The position numbers were made by a program, and so were the translations under genes. Positions 19,127 to 30,969 of a DNA stretch of 64,000 nucleotides are shown here, piece after piece. Location: the NCBI RefSeq assembly GCF_947241705.1, contig NC_079271.1, positions 186,001 through 250,000 of the forward strand, given 5' to 3'. Below the pieces are notes generated by a model that was not told where the DNA came from, searched no databases, and saw only the letters and a list, made by a program, of their open reading frames with translations. This stretch comes from Saccharomyces mikatae IFO 1815 (lineage: Eukaryota; Ascomycota; Saccharomycetes; Saccharomycetales; Saccharomycetaceae). The number at the start of each line of letters is the position of its first letter. Position 1 is the stretch's first letter.

Positions 19127-20797
19127 ATGATTATGACAAAAGCCGTTGGTGATGAAGAATCTCAATATGTTGAGGACTCTACTTTCGAAGCAGCCGCTGC
19201 ATTTATGGGCGGCAGAGATGGGGCATCGTACAGTAATCAACGGTTTGCTGAAAGTTCTGATCATTCTTCTAGCTCGGCAAGATCACTGGAAGACTACCAA
19301 CCCCCTGAGGAGAAGCTCTCATCGCTGTCATCCAGAGGTGAAGAAGGTCCTAATGAGAAGGAGAAGAGCGGTAATGGTGATACTGACTTGGCAAGAATAC
19401 AAACTGGGCTTTTTTCTCCTAGATTGCGAAGTCATAGAAAGAAAATATTGTTGAAGTTTGTTGTCAACAACCTCTTTATTGCATGTGTGTGTATCTCGCT
19501 CATATCAATTTACTGGGGTGCCTGTTATGGAACGGATCGTTACTTCTTTAAGGTGAATAACATTGTTGTACTGCAGGATGTGCCATCTAATATTTCCGTA
19601 CAGTCTATCTCAGCCATCATACCCTCATTGTTAGCGTCTGTGCCTGGAACATGGCACGTCTATAATGCAACCTCATTTAATGAGAAATTTGGCTCGATAA
19701 ACTCCAATGAAATTAATGCAAAATTATTGGATCTGATTTACGATGAGAAATATTGGTTAGGCTTGAACGTTAAACCAGATGCTACAGACACCTTGTATAA
19801 TTCTTTGATTAGTCAAGATGCAGACTCCCAGTTCAATTCATCAGATTTTTTTGAGTCCGTGTTTGAAAGTGGTCGTGATCCATCAAGCGTTAGATCAACC
19901 ATTTTACCACTAATGCAACAGTTGGAAACCAGGTTTCAAAAATACTATGTAAAGGAATATCTTCCCTCATTGATGAGTAATATTACTTCCAATGGTAAAG
20001 ATTTCAAGATAAACCTAGAGAACTGGGCAATTGCAGGTCAGTTGTTATTTACCTATAACGATCATCGTCCCTTTACTGATCGCATCCTGTTGGCCCCTTT
20101 GCAGGTTGGTTTGATTTATTGCATACTATTAACTGTTTTACAACTGTCACTATATGGAAAATTGCATGGGGAAATGGCCAAAGTGTTGAAACCGAAATAT
20201 ATACTAATCTACAGGTTACTAGTTTCCTGGGCAACCTATTTCCTTCTTTCCATTGGATTTTGTACCGTATCTGCAATTTTTAGAATCGACTTCACCCCTG
20301 CATTTGGTAAAGGAGGCTTTGTGGTATATTGGATGTCTACATGGCTGGTAATGATGGCTGTTGGGGGTACTAATGAAAACGTACTGAGCTTAATTATAGC
20401 CTATTGCCCTCCATATTTAAGCATTTGGCTGATGACATGGATCATCTTAAATATCTCTGCTTCATTTTATCCGATGGCTCTGAACAATGAATTTTACAGG
20501 TACGGCTATATAATGCCAATTCACAACGCCGTGGATATTTACAAAGTGATCTTTTTGAACTTAACCAAAAGGAAAATGGGAAGAAATTACGGTATCCTCG
20601 TGGCATGGGTTGTTCTCAATACATCTTTGACACCATTTTGTATGAAGGCAGCCGGCAAAAAAATGCAAAAGAATGCTGCGCAAGCGGCAGAGGCTGCTGT
20701 GAGAGCGACTGCCCGTCATGCTAGCCGCCCTTCAGAGCTCAATAGTGATAGTAATAACAGCCCTTCTAGAGATCAAGGGGTAAAGAGTAGTAACTGA
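19127..20797 (+). CDS. SNG1: Sng1, plasma-membrane drug-resistance protein
   Basis: 556 residues. A soluble, acidic and serine-rich N-terminus (~100 residues) is followed by a membrane segment (FIACVCISLISIYWGACYG), a large extracellular domain with several N-x-S/T sites, and five more hydrophobic segments between about 325 and 500. The C-terminus is alanine-rich then basic/polar. This is the DUF3533 topology of ABC-2-like fungal proteins. Sng1 (YGR197C) confers nitrosoguanidine and 6-azauracil resistance and affects phospholipid asymmetry. It is slightly longer than the S. cerevisiae protein, mainly in the tail. Confidence 0.95.
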   Translation: MIMTKAVGDEESQYVEDSTFEAAAAFMGGRDGASYSNQRFAESSDHSSSSARSLEDYQPPEEKLSSLSSRGEEGPNEKEKSGNGDTDLARIQTGLFSPRLRSHRKKILLKFVVNNLFIACVCISLISIYWGACYGTDRYFFKVNNIVVLQDVPSNISVQSISAIIPSLLASVPGTWHVYNATSFNEKFGSINSNEINAKLLDLIYDEKYWLGLNVKPDATDTLYNSLISQDADSQFNSSDFFESVFESGRDPSSVRSTILPLMQQLETRFQKYYVKEYLPSLMSNITSNGKDFKINLENWAIAGQLLFTYNDHRPFTDRILLAPLQVGLIYCILLTVLQLSLYGKLHGEMAKVLKPKYILIYRLLVSWATYFLLSIGFCTVSAIFRIDFTPAFGKGGFVVYWMSTWLVMMAVGGTNENVLSLIIAYCPPYLSIWLMTWIILNISASFYPMALNNEFYRYGYIMPIHNAVDIYKVIFLNLTKRKMGRNYGILVAWVVLNTSLTPFCMKAAGKKMQKNAAQAAEAAVRATARHASRPSELNSDSNNSPSRDQGVKSSN

Positions 20798-21102
20798 TTT
20801 TATGAAGATATAACGTATATACGTATAGCACCACTAATAATTATCTATATTCCAAACATGATAAGGTACACATGCAAGTTTTGGAGCGACTACAATATTT
20901 CATTTACTTAGTGACGCGATCATTCTCAATTCCGGGTAGCGGACTACGTTTCCTCATGCCAAGAATTCTGGAAGGCACTTAAAGAGCCTCTCGTTAATGT
21001 CACTTTCATATATATATTGGCACAATAACCATATACGTTGTAGAGAGAGCAAAAAGTGTGGTTTTATCATCATTTTACTGAGCTGACTGGGAATACTTAC
21101 TC
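20798..21102. other. Intergenic: SNG1 3' flank and FYV8 promoter
   Basis: About 305 bp between two plus-strand genes. A TATATATATTGG element (21009-21020) lies about 90 bp before the FYV8 ATG and is a likely TATA box. Nothing else is recognised. Confidence 0.5.
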
Positions 21103-23580
21103 ATGAGTGCTGAGCAAGTTGGTAGAAAGAAGTCATATAGATGGGTTAGCGCATCTCAAGCTAGTTATGATGGTGCTGGATGGGACAGTAGTGACGAATA
21201 TGACTACTCCTCCGATGATAGCACGAAAGATGCTGGGCTTAGTACGCAGAAAGTGTCAAAGTTACCTACTCTACCTAAACTCAATTATACGGATGTTAGT
21301 GATGAGAGTAATCATGATGAAAATGAAGGTGAAAAAAAAGACAATGATGGTGATGCGGTCAAGACCGATACGGATCATAACGATAAGGAAGCAGACGGGT
21401 TCTCAGATGAAGTGCCTAGCCTCATCGGTTCAAAAGATTCGGTAGCCCTACAAACGAAAAAATGCAATGACTACTCAAAATCAGATTATCTTTCATCAGC
21501 ATCTTTGAAAAGTCCTAATGAAAATAAAAAACCACCACATGCAAATAGAGCCGTAAATGAAGACCTGGATAATTTAATTGAACAGATATCAAGAGAGATG
21601 ACGCCAGAAATGAGGCAAACATCTGATTTTCAGCGTGATTCAGACAGTAGTGACGAAATTCGGAACGAACCACCATCGTTGATAGCAGCACCCACCTCAC
21701 CGTTTCCTGTAGCAGAAGATGAAGATTGGGATTCTGAAGAGATCAGAAAGGACAGTAGTGAAGATGGTACTTCTTTGAATACGTTTAAAAAGAATGAAAA
21801 TGAAAACAATAACATGGGTGGTGATGATGATGTTTTTCAGCAGGAAGAGGACGAGTTTAGGGTGTCTAAAACTGGATATCTGGCGAGTATGTTGTCTTCG
21901 GAGCAAGAGGAACACTTGGAAAAAGGAAATGATGATGAAGTTGAGAGCATAGATTTTTTAGAAAAAGAAAGTAAAAGTGAAGGAGAAGAAGAAGCCAGTA
22001 CTGGGAGTAGGAAGTCGACCGAATTTTACGATACATCTAGTAGACAGGACCAGACAATAGGTCTAAAAGGCACAGCAAGGGAATTAAAAATCAACGATGC
22101 AGGATATCGTAACTCCTTTCTCAACGATTATCAACACTCGTCAGAATCTGAAAAAGAAACTAAAGACGAAGATAACGGTGACGGAGGAGGTAATGATAAC
22201 TCTTCACTGATTTCTGATGAACAAACTAGTATCAATCAGCAATTAAAACAATTTGAGCCAGCCGACGACGACGCCCTATCGTATACGGAATCTATAAAAT
22301 ATTCGATAAATGAGACAAAATATGAAGAAAAAGAAGATTACAAATGTTCTGAGGACGATAGTGAAGATGAAAACGATTACAAATTTTCCAATATAGAAAA
22401 GGATTCCGCTCTACTTACAAGCGACGAGGAAGGTGAAGAAATAGGTGTGAGTTCTGATTCTGATGAAGGTAGTCTTAAGGCATCGAAATCAGGTTATTTT
22501 TCCAAAATAATCAATAATGGAGATGGTAAAAGCTCAACTCATGATAGTAAGGAGAATTCAACTTTGGAGAACAACAACAAGATAGACAACAGTGAAAATG
22601 TCAGTCATCAAAATAGCGATTTTGAATTAGAGAAAAGTGATGATGGCGATGAGAAAGATCATGTACATGAAGAAAAGAATACTGACGAAAGTCCAGCCAA
22701 AGATTCAACTGATATGGACTTTTGGAAACCGGATAGTGAAGCTTTGCGATCAGGATTTGTACAGGACACAGCAAATAAGAAGGCTCCACCAGGTTACGTG
22801 ATTGATTCCAACGGGAAGTTAGTAGATTTAACACCTGCAAGTATGAAACCACGTGTCGTGTCTACATACTCTGAGATGGAAAGTACGTGGGAAGCATTTC
22901 CTTCCAAAGGTGAGGATGACGATTTGGAGACTATTAAGGACACTAAAACCATATACGACAACAACACGATCTACAATGTTCCCGGTTTAATTGGTAACCA
23001 ATCAAACCTGCCACCCCTACCAATGGACGCAAATGAGCAACTGAATGCAGGAAGCGAGGATGGTACGGCAGATAATGAAAATAGGAGTAATAATTCCAAC
23101 GATTTGGCAGTTCCTAGTGTATCTTTGAAAAGTGAGAATAGGGTATCATCTCAAGGCGAAATGACGAGTGTTCATGAACCTAGCACTGAAGAAATGGCAA
23201 AACTGGGACAGCAGAATAACTTGCCAAAATTAGATGTAAATAAACTATTGAATAGTAAGGTGCCGCATGCAGGTAAGATAGACAGGTTAAGAAATTATAA
23301 GCACGAACTGGATGGATATGATACAGGGATACAAACATGGATAAATTATACACTAAAATCCTCTTCCGAAAAGGACAGGGATTTTATAGCGGAGGAGTAT
23401 AAGCAACATAATCATGTCAGGGAGGCATATGCAAATGCAGATGATTTGAGCAAGAAACATACCGTCATTAATACAGTCGCTAGCGTTAACCAAAACGTTA
23501 CGCATTTGAGGAGGAAGGTTTTCCAACATTCTATGAAGCCAAAGGATTTATTTGCATCAATAGGTAAGAAAAAATTATAA
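21103..23580 (+). CDS. FYV8: Fyv8, large acidic protein of unknown function
   Basis: 825 residues, highly acidic and serine-rich, probably disordered for most of its length, with dense DSSDE, SSEDD and SDEEGEE clusters that look like casein kinase 2 targets. Short related motifs recur: [10 protein letters not shown] (about 254), [10 protein letters not shown] (about 459) and ALRSGFVQD (about 546). The last ~100 residues are different: predicted helical and basic ([20 protein letters not shown]), the best candidate for a folded region. S. cerevisiae FYV8 (YGR196C) is known only from a K1 killer-toxin survival phenotype. I cannot assign an activity. Confidence 0.93.
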   Translation: MSAEQVGRKKSYRWVSASQASYDGAGWDSSDEYDYSSDDSTKDAGLSTQKVSKLPTLPKLNYTDVSDESNHDENEGEKKDNDGDAVKTDTDHNDKEADGFSDEVPSLIGSKDSVALQTKKCNDYSKSDYLSSASLKSPNENKKPPHANRAVNEDLDNLIEQISREMTPEMRQTSDFQRDSDSSDEIRNEPPSLIAAPTSPFPVAEDEDWDSEEIRKDSSEDGTSLNTFKKNENENNNMGGDDDVFQQEEDEFRVSKTGYLASMLSSEQEEHLEKGNDDEVESIDFLEKESKSEGEEEASTGSRKSTEFYDTSSRQDQTIGLKGTARELKINDAGYRNSFLNDYQHSSESEKETKDEDNGDGGGNDNSSLISDEQTSINQQLKQFEPADDDALSYTESIKYSINETKYEEKEDYKCSEDDSEDENDYKFSNIEKDSALLTSDEEGEEIGVSSDSDEGSLKASKSGYFSKIINNGDGKSSTHDSKENSTLENNNKIDNSENVSHQNSDFELEKSDDGDEKDHVHEEKNTDESPAKDSTDMDFWKPDSEALRSGFVQDTANKKAPPGYVIDSNGKLVDLTPASMKPRVVSTYSEMESTWEAFPSKGEDDDLETIKDTKTIYDNNTIYNVPGLIGNQSNLPPLPMDANEQLNAGSEDGTADNENRSNNSNDLAVPSVSLKSENRVSSQGEMTSVHEPSTEEMAKLGQQNNLPKLDVNKLLNSKVPHAGKIDRLRNYKHELDGYDTGIQTWINYTLKSSSEKDRDFIAEEYKQHNHVREAYANADDLSKKHTVINTVASVNQNVTHLRRKVFQHSMKPKDLFASIGKKKL

Positions 23581-23683
23581 GACCCCTTCTTAGATAGAAT
23601 ATGGAGATATAAATGCGTTGATTTCTGGCATTAATGTTTTTATGTACTTTATATAGACGGTAGTGGTTAATAGCCCTTTCGTT

Positions 23684-24424
23684 TTACCTAATAGAGGCAT
23701 TCGTGACTCTTTTCTGAGCATGTTTTCTTAGTTCCTCATCCATCAAATCTCTTACCCTGTGGGCACCTGCGATGCCGATAGCCAGGACGTTCTCTAATCT
23801 ATCCAATGGAATTTTGTCTTCTATTAACAAAAGAGATAGTTTTTCTGATTTTCCTACTACACCTACCGTCACTGTACTCATGGCATTTTCTTCTAATGAA
23901 TTGGTATCTAGTAATGGGGTAGTATCGTATAGCCCAACAGAGATGCCACTTATATAATCGAACATTGATATACCAGCGTCTATTAGTGCCAGAGTGATAC
24001 CGTTGATTAAAGAGCCCATGATACCGCCATCTTGTTCGAGGACATGAATTTCGATGTCAATAACTGTCCTAGGGTAAATGTTCAACATTACGTTCTTCTC
24101 AAACATCCTCACGAGGGATGTTTGTATCTCAAGAACACGCCTTTCGTTTTTATGACTGGATTTACTTCTTTCAAATTTAGAAAATTTTGTAATATTCACT
24201 GATACATTCAATAAAGCCTTTGAAGTATCCATTTGAGATTTCAACCTTGGCTCTTTCGGACCTTTAACCAGAGTGATAATTTTGTTGTTGCCTTGTTCCA
24301 TATAAGACGAACCGTCGGCAGCATGCGGATGAGTGTTGATAGAACTTTCAAAACGGCGGAGTTCATTCCATCGACGTCCATCTAGACGTAGCCCTTCTGG
24401 TGAGTATATTTCTAATCTTGACAT
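23684..24424 (-). CDS. SKI6: Exosome RNase PH-like subunit Rrp41/Ski6
   Basis: 246 residues, the family length. The RNase PH fold is visible: N-terminal SPEGLRLDGRRWNELRRFE, central EIHVLEQDGGIMGSLINGITLALIDAG, and the VTVGVVGKSEKLSLLLIEDKIP strand pair. In eukaryotes this ring subunit has lost phosphorolysis; it helps form the six-member barrel of the exosome that processes rRNA, snoRNA and mRNA in nucleus and cytoplasm. It is essential in yeast. An RRPE element lies upstream, consistent with ribosome-biogenesis co-regulation. Transcribed divergently from XKS1. Confidence 0.97.
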   Translation of the reverse strand: MSRLEIYSPEGLRLDGRRWNELRRFESSINTHPHAADGSSYMEQGNNKIITLVKGPKEPRLKSQMDTSKALLNVSVNITKFSKFERSKSSHKNERRVLEIQTSLVRMFEKNVMLNIYPRTVIDIEIHVLEQDGGIMGSLINGITLALIDAGISMFDYISGISVGLYDTTPLLDTNSLEENAMSTVTVGVVGKSEKLSLLLIEDKIPLDRLENVLAIGIAGAHRVRDLMDEELRKHAQKRVTNASIR

Positions 24425-24622
24425 ATGGATGTCGTGTTACGTTATAGGACTGTAGTCTTTGAGAATTTCTTCTTAAATTGATGTTATGATCAATGGTAAC
24501 TCTAGAATGAAAATCTGAACGGCCAATGTGTAGATGTAATGGAGATTTTGGCAGATTAGGTTCATTATACAACTCATGCTAACATCAAAATATTCTTCTC
24601 TTTTCTCAATCATCAATGCGTC

Positions 24623-24633
24623 AAAATTTTTCA
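24623..24633 (-). promoter_or_regulatory. RRPE element upstream of SKI6
   Basis: The minus strand reads TGAAAAATTTT, the ribosomal RNA processing element bound by Stb3, about 200 bp upstream of the SKI6 ATG. RRPE is common in ribosome-biogenesis and rRNA-processing genes, which suits an exosome subunit. No clear PAC motif accompanies it. Confidence 0.5.
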
Positions 24634-24811
24634 ATTTCGAATAGTTACCCGACGAGGGATATACTTTCCTTGCCCGTAAGATCGTGATTAAGGGTAGCTT
24701 GATAGCTGAACAAAGTACGCAATAATGAAATAAAAAATTTATTCATATAAATTGGAATAGCTAATACAATGTTGCTAAAAAGATAGAACTAAGACTATCA
24801 AATATCTTTTT

Positions 24812-24895
24812 GTTTATGTTTTCTTTTTTTTTTCAGAGATTTTATTATTTAAAAATACTTTCCCTCTCTATAAAATAGAAAGACAAAACATAAAT
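24812..24895. other. Candidate replication origin (ARS consensus matches)
   Basis: The minus strand at 24885-24895 reads ATTTATGTTTT, an 11/11 match to the ARS consensus WTTTAYRTTTW. A 10/11 match in the opposite orientation lies at 24812-24822 (GTTTATGTTTT). Both sit in very AT-rich DNA between two divergent genes. From memory S. cerevisiae has an origin (ARS733) in the XKS1-SKI6 gap. Function is inferred, not shown. Confidence 0.5.
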
Positions 24896-25334
24896 AATGA
24901 AAAAAAAAAACCTATTGCCTTCACCTTTCCCCTTTGATGAAATGGAAATTGATATTGGGTTCTGACTCTTCTCAAAAGTCCTTTTGTAATGATTAATTGT
25001 GGCTATACCACCAGAATGGAAAACAAGACTAAAAGACGTCAAAGTATGTTCTTATCAAGCTTCCGTTGAACCTTTCACTAGGATCTCTAGCCCCACCGAC
25101 CGATTCAGAAACAGTGGCACATAATGACATTGTAAGGATATTACTATTCTCCTTTTTCCGAATTACTATTTCCTCCTCACCATTTTCTTATAATCGTCAA
25201 TTCCATATAAACAGTGTATGAAAATAGCCGCCGAGATGCGTAATTGTCACTTTTCGGCCCGGCCAAGCGCCCAGCCTCAGGCGAATAAAAAACAAGGGGC
25301 CTTTCGAGGAAAATAAGAGGACGGTGAGCATTAG

Positions 25335-27137
25335 ATGATAATTCTATGTTCGGTGGTTCGGACAAAAATAAATATCAAAATTTCCAGCACAATGTCCTTA
25401 GACTCATACTATCTTGGGTTTGATCTCTCCACTCAGCAGCTAAAATGTCTTGCTATTGACCAGAACCTGAAAATTGTTCATTCGGAGACCGTTGAATTCG
25501 AAAAGGAACTTTCTCACTATCACACAAAGAAGGGTGTATATATACATGGCGATACTATTGAATGTCCTGTGGCTATGTGGTTAGAGGCGCTAGACCTGGT
25601 TCTCTTGAAATATCACAAGGCTAAGTTTCCCTTGGAGAGAGTTATGGCCATCTCAGGGTCTTGCCAGCAACATGGATCTGTTTACTGGTCCTCTCAAGCT
25701 GAATCTCTATTAGAACAATTGAATAGGAAATCGGAGAAAGATTTATTACACTACGTGGGCCCTGCAGCGTTTTCGAGGCAAACCGCGCCCAATTGGCAAG
25801 ATCGTAGTACCGCTAAGCAATGCCAAGAATTTGAGCAGTGTGTTGGTGGGCCTGAGAAAATGGCACAATTAACGGGGTCCAGGGCCCATTTTAGATTCAC
25901 TGGTCCTCAAATCCTCAAAATTTCTCAATTAGAGCCAGAAACTTACGAGAAAACAAAAGCCATTTCTCTAGTATCTAATTTTTTAACTACTATCTTAGTA
26001 GGTCATCTTGTTGGACTGGAAGAAGCAGACGCCTGTGGTATGAATCTTTATGATATACGTGAGAGAAAATTCAGTGATGAGCTGCTAAACTTAATTGACA
26101 GCTCTTCCAAGGACAAAACGATCAGACAGAAACTAATGGGGACACCAATGAAAACTATGATCGTAGGCACCATCTGTAAATATTTTGTTGAGAAGTACGG
26201 TTTTAACGCGAATTGCAAAGTTTCCCCCATGACTGGTGATAATCTAGCAACTATATGTTCACTGCCCTTGAGGAAGAACGACGTGTTGGTTTCCCTCGGG
26301 ACAAGCACTACAGTTCTTCTGGTTACGGACAAGTATCATCCATCACCAAACTATCATCTTTTTATTCATCCAACTCTGCCAGGTCATTATATGGGTATGA
26401 TTTGTTACTGTAATGGTTCTTTGGCAAGGGAGAAAATTAGAGAACAGTTAAATAGCGAACATGCTGAAAAAAGTGATGACTGGGCACTTTTTAATCAAGC
26501 TGTATTAGACGACTCAGAAAACAATGATAACGAATTAGGAGTGTATTTTCCTCTAGGAGAAATAGTTCCTAGCGTCAAAGCAGTGGAAAAAAGGGTCATC
26601 TACGATACAAAAACAGGTAGGATCGAAAGAGTGGTGGAAAAGTTCAAAGACAAGACGCACGACGCCAAGAATATTGTAGAATCACAGGCTCTGAGCTGCC
26701 GAGTAAGAATATCTCCTTTACTTTCAGATTCAAACACAAGATCGGAGCAGAAACTTAATGAAGATACAATCGTTAAATTTGACTATGACGAATCTCCTCT
26801 GCGGGAGTACCTTAACAAAAGACCAGAGAGAACTTTTTTTGTGGGTGGAGCTTCCAAAAACGAAGCTATCGTAAAGAAATTTGCTCAGGTTATTGGTGCT
26901 ACAAAGGGTAATTTTAGGTTAGAAACACCAAATTCATGTGCTCTTGGCGGTTGTTATAAGGCTATGTGGTCATTTCTATATGACTCAGATAAAATTACAG
27001 CACCATTCGATAAATTCCTAAATGAGAATTTCCCATGGCATGTAATGGAAAGCGTTTCCGATGTAAATAATGAAAAATGGGATCGTTATAATTCAAAGAT
27101 TGTCCCATTAAGTGAATTAGAAAAGACTCTAACCTAA
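25335..27137 (+). CDS. XKS1: D-xylulokinase
   Basis: 600 residues in the FGGY carbohydrate kinase family, with the N-terminal phosphate loop YLGFDLSTQQ, substrate region SGSCQQHGSVYW, and the C-terminal FFVGGASKN and NSCALGGCYKAMW segments. It phosphorylates D-xylulose to xylulose 5-phosphate, feeding the pentose phosphate pathway. Two in-frame ATGs exist: 25335, giving 600 residues like S. cerevisiae Xks1 as I recall it, and 25392, giving MSLDSYYLG and 581 residues. The 19-residue extension is hydrophobic/basic (MIILCSVVRTKINIKISST) and poorly conserved, so the second start may be the real or major one. Confidence 0.96.
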   Translation: MIILCSVVRTKINIKISSTMSLDSYYLGFDLSTQQLKCLAIDQNLKIVHSETVEFEKELSHYHTKKGVYIHGDTIECPVAMWLEALDLVLLKYHKAKFPLERVMAISGSCQQHGSVYWSSQAESLLEQLNRKSEKDLLHYVGPAAFSRQTAPNWQDRSTAKQCQEFEQCVGGPEKMAQLTGSRAHFRFTGPQILKISQLEPETYEKTKAISLVSNFLTTILVGHLVGLEEADACGMNLYDIRERKFSDELLNLIDSSSKDKTIRQKLMGTPMKTMIVGTICKYFVEKYGFNANCKVSPMTGDNLATICSLPLRKNDVLVSLGTSTTVLLVTDKYHPSPNYHLFIHPTLPGHYMGMICYCNGSLAREKIREQLNSEHAEKSDDWALFNQAVLDDSENNDNELGVYFPLGEIVPSVKAVEKRVIYDTKTGRIERVVEKFKDKTHDAKNIVESQALSCRVRISPLLSDSNTRSEQKLNEDTIVKFDYDESPLREYLNKRPERTFFVGGASKNEAIVKKFAQVIGATKGNFRLETPNSCALGGCYKAMWSFLYDSDKITAPFDKFLNENFPWHVMESVSDVNNEKWDRYNSKIVPLSELEKTLT

Positions 27138-27464
27138 AACTGGTTAAAATGATCTCATTACACATTTATAACTACATACGCACACGTACACATGTATATA
27201 TGTTCCGCTATTTTGTACGCACACAATAATGAATATAACTCGTATATTGCAGCTATAAGTCATTACTTTGTTCCCCGTTCCGAGAATGATAAAAAATAAA
27301 TGGAAAGCCAAAAAACACTTTGAGAAAGGATTAGTATAGTAACCAGTTATAGAAGAGGAAGAATCGGAGGAAATCCAGTTAGCACCTTCCTGTCAAACAA
27401 AAGAAAGTGTTAAAAGAACTAGGTATCGTTGAATCGTCTCGACAAAAAAAGGACTAGAAAAATA
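27138..27464. other. Intergenic: XKS1 3' flank and PDX1 promoter
   Basis: About 330 bp between two plus-strand genes. It contains an AC-rich and TATATATG stretch near 27175-27200 that looks like XKS1 3' processing signals, and purine-rich sequence before PDX1. No further feature. Confidence 0.45.
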
Positions 27465-28700
27465 ATGCTAAGTGCTTTTTCCAAAGTCTCCACTTTAAGG
27501 TCATGTACAAGATATTTGACCAAATGTAACTATCATGCATCCACTAAACTACATGCTTTAAAGACATTTTCAATGCCGGCAATGTCTCCTACTATGGAGA
27601 AAGGTGGAATTGTTTCTTGGAAATATAAAGTTGGTGAGCCATTCAACGCAGGCGATGTGATTTTAGAGGTAGAAACAGATAAATCCCAAATTGATGTCGA
27701 GGCACTGGATGATGGTAAACTTGCCAAGATCCTGAAAGATGAAGGGACTAAAGATGTCGATGTTGGTGAACCCATTGCTTATATTGTAGATGTAGATGAC
27801 GATTTGGCCACTATAAAGCTACCCCAAGATGCCAACACCAAATATTCCAAATCTACCGGAAAGGAGAAGCCATCCCCACAAAGTGGTGAAGCAACGCAGC
27901 AAAATTTAAAAGAGCCTACAGTTACAGTAACAAAAGCAACCAACGGGGTTCAAGCTAGTCTTGAACAAACGTTGCTACCATCTGTGTCATTATTACTGGC
28001 AGGGAACGGTATATCCAAACAAAAAGCCTTGAAGGAAATTGTACCATCCGGTTCCAACGGTAGGTTATTAAAGGGCGATGTGCTAGCATATCTAGGGAAA
28101 ATATCTCAAGATTCAGTCACCAAGATAACAGAATTCATCAAAACAAACGAACATCTCGACTTATCGAACGTCGAACCTATACAGCTCAAACCAAAGATAA
28201 GTGACCAGGATCAGACTAAAGCTGTTAAAAAGCTAGAGATACCTCCAACACAATTTGAAGAACAATTAGTGTTTCATGCTCCTGCCTCAATTCCTTTTGA
28301 GAAACTCCGTGGATCATTAAAAGCTTTCCTGAATGAAGCTTACCAGTTCTCTCATCAAACGCCTTTAACAGAAACGAATTCAAAATACTTTGACCCTATT
28401 TTCGAGGACCTTGTCACCTTGAACCTGAGGGAGCCAAGGTTTAAGTTTTCCTATGATTTCATACAAATACCCAAGGCTAATGACATGCAGGACGCGTACG
28501 GGCAAGAAGACATATTCGAACTCTTAACAGGTTCAGGCTCGAGTGTGCAACCACATAGATCCGTTAAAAAAGAGTTACCAGAAAGAAGCGAATATTTATT
28601 AAACTTGAATGTTATCGTCAACAATAAGAAGTTTAATGACGCGGAAGCCAAGGCAGAAAGATTTGTTGATTACGTAAGAGAGCTAGAAATGTTTAAATGA
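27465..28700 (+). CDS. PDX1: Pyruvate dehydrogenase complex protein X (E3-binding protein)
   Basis: 411 residues from the ATG at 27465; 12 codons upstream are open but begin with TTG. The N-terminus (MLSAFSKVSTLRSCTRYLTK) is a basic, acid-free mitochondrial presequence. A lipoyl domain follows (PAMSPTMEKGGIV to DVDDDLA) with lipoyl lysine K73 in ETDKSQID. A peripheral-subunit-binding domain follows near 170-210 (PSVSLLLAGNGISKQKALKEI). The C-terminal half has no HxxxDG acyltransferase motif, as expected for protein X. It anchors the E3 component Lpd1 to the E2 core in the matrix. Confidence 0.97.
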   Translation: MLSAFSKVSTLRSCTRYLTKCNYHASTKLHALKTFSMPAMSPTMEKGGIVSWKYKVGEPFNAGDVILEVETDKSQIDVEALDDGKLAKILKDEGTKDVDVGEPIAYIVDVDDDLATIKLPQDANTKYSKSTGKEKPSPQSGEATQQNLKEPTVTVTKATNGVQASLEQTLLPSVSLLLAGNGISKQKALKEIVPSGSNGRLLKGDVLAYLGKISQDSVTKITEFIKTNEHLDLSNVEPIQLKPKISDQDQTKAVKKLEIPPTQFEEQLVFHAPASIPFEKLRGSLKAFLNEAYQFSHQTPLTETNSKYFDPIFEDLVTLNLREPRFKFSYDFIQIPKANDMQDAYGQEDIFELLTGSGSSVQPHRSVKKELPERSEYLLNLNVIVNNKKFNDAEAKAERFVDYVRELEMFK

Positions 28701-30389
<1,689 letters not shown>

Positions 30390-30969
30390 GTGAGTTTATT
30401 TTAAATTTCCCATTTCAAATAAATTCTCTTTCTTTATAGCTTTATGACTTAGTTTCAATTTATATACTATTTTAATGACATTTTCGATTCATTGATAGCT
30501 TCGTGTTTTTTAATTGTGTATTGTAGGGTTATTGCCGGGACCATTCTCGGCTTCTGCATTCTCATTCTTGGTAAATAAGTCGGTAAACGGCGAACACAGT
30601 AAGATTTCAGACGTATTAGGTAATAGACATATTCACAAAAATTATATAGGGCGATTTAAATTTTACTGTTATTTAATTTTTATGAGATTTGGCAAATTTA
30701 AATAGATCTTTGCGAGTCTAAAAGTCAGTTGAAGGTCCCATAGAGAGGGACCTCTAATTACATAAATTTTGTATCTAATTGGTATCAATTCGAAGAACTT
30801 CTACAATTTCTTATCAATAAGGTATTCGATGTTGAATATACGCGCGAGGATAAGATACCTGGATATGGTAATACACACAAATTTCGCGAGAGGAAGAAAA
30901 AGAACAGCATTTAGATAAGAGATCTCACTGATATACGAATTTAGCTGTGGGGCGCTCATAATTTTCCGT
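30390..30969. other. Convergent intergenic region TDH3/HIP1
   Basis: A 580-bp gap between the 3' ends of two convergent genes, longer than most convergent gaps here. The first ~100 bp is TDH3 3' UTR. The remainder is AT-rich, and a 63-codon open frame (30514-30705) has no recognisable features. I see no RNA gene. Confidence 0.5.

Larger units (their letters stand above)
24425..25334. other. Divergent intergenic region SKI6/XKS1 with a candidate origin
   Basis: A 910-bp gap, long for this genome. The SKI6 side holds the RRPE; the middle (24,720-24,920) is strongly AT-rich and contains the ACS matches listed separately; the XKS1 side has a GC-rich patch around 25255-25280. No convincing ORF or RNA gene is present. 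Confidence 0.6.
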
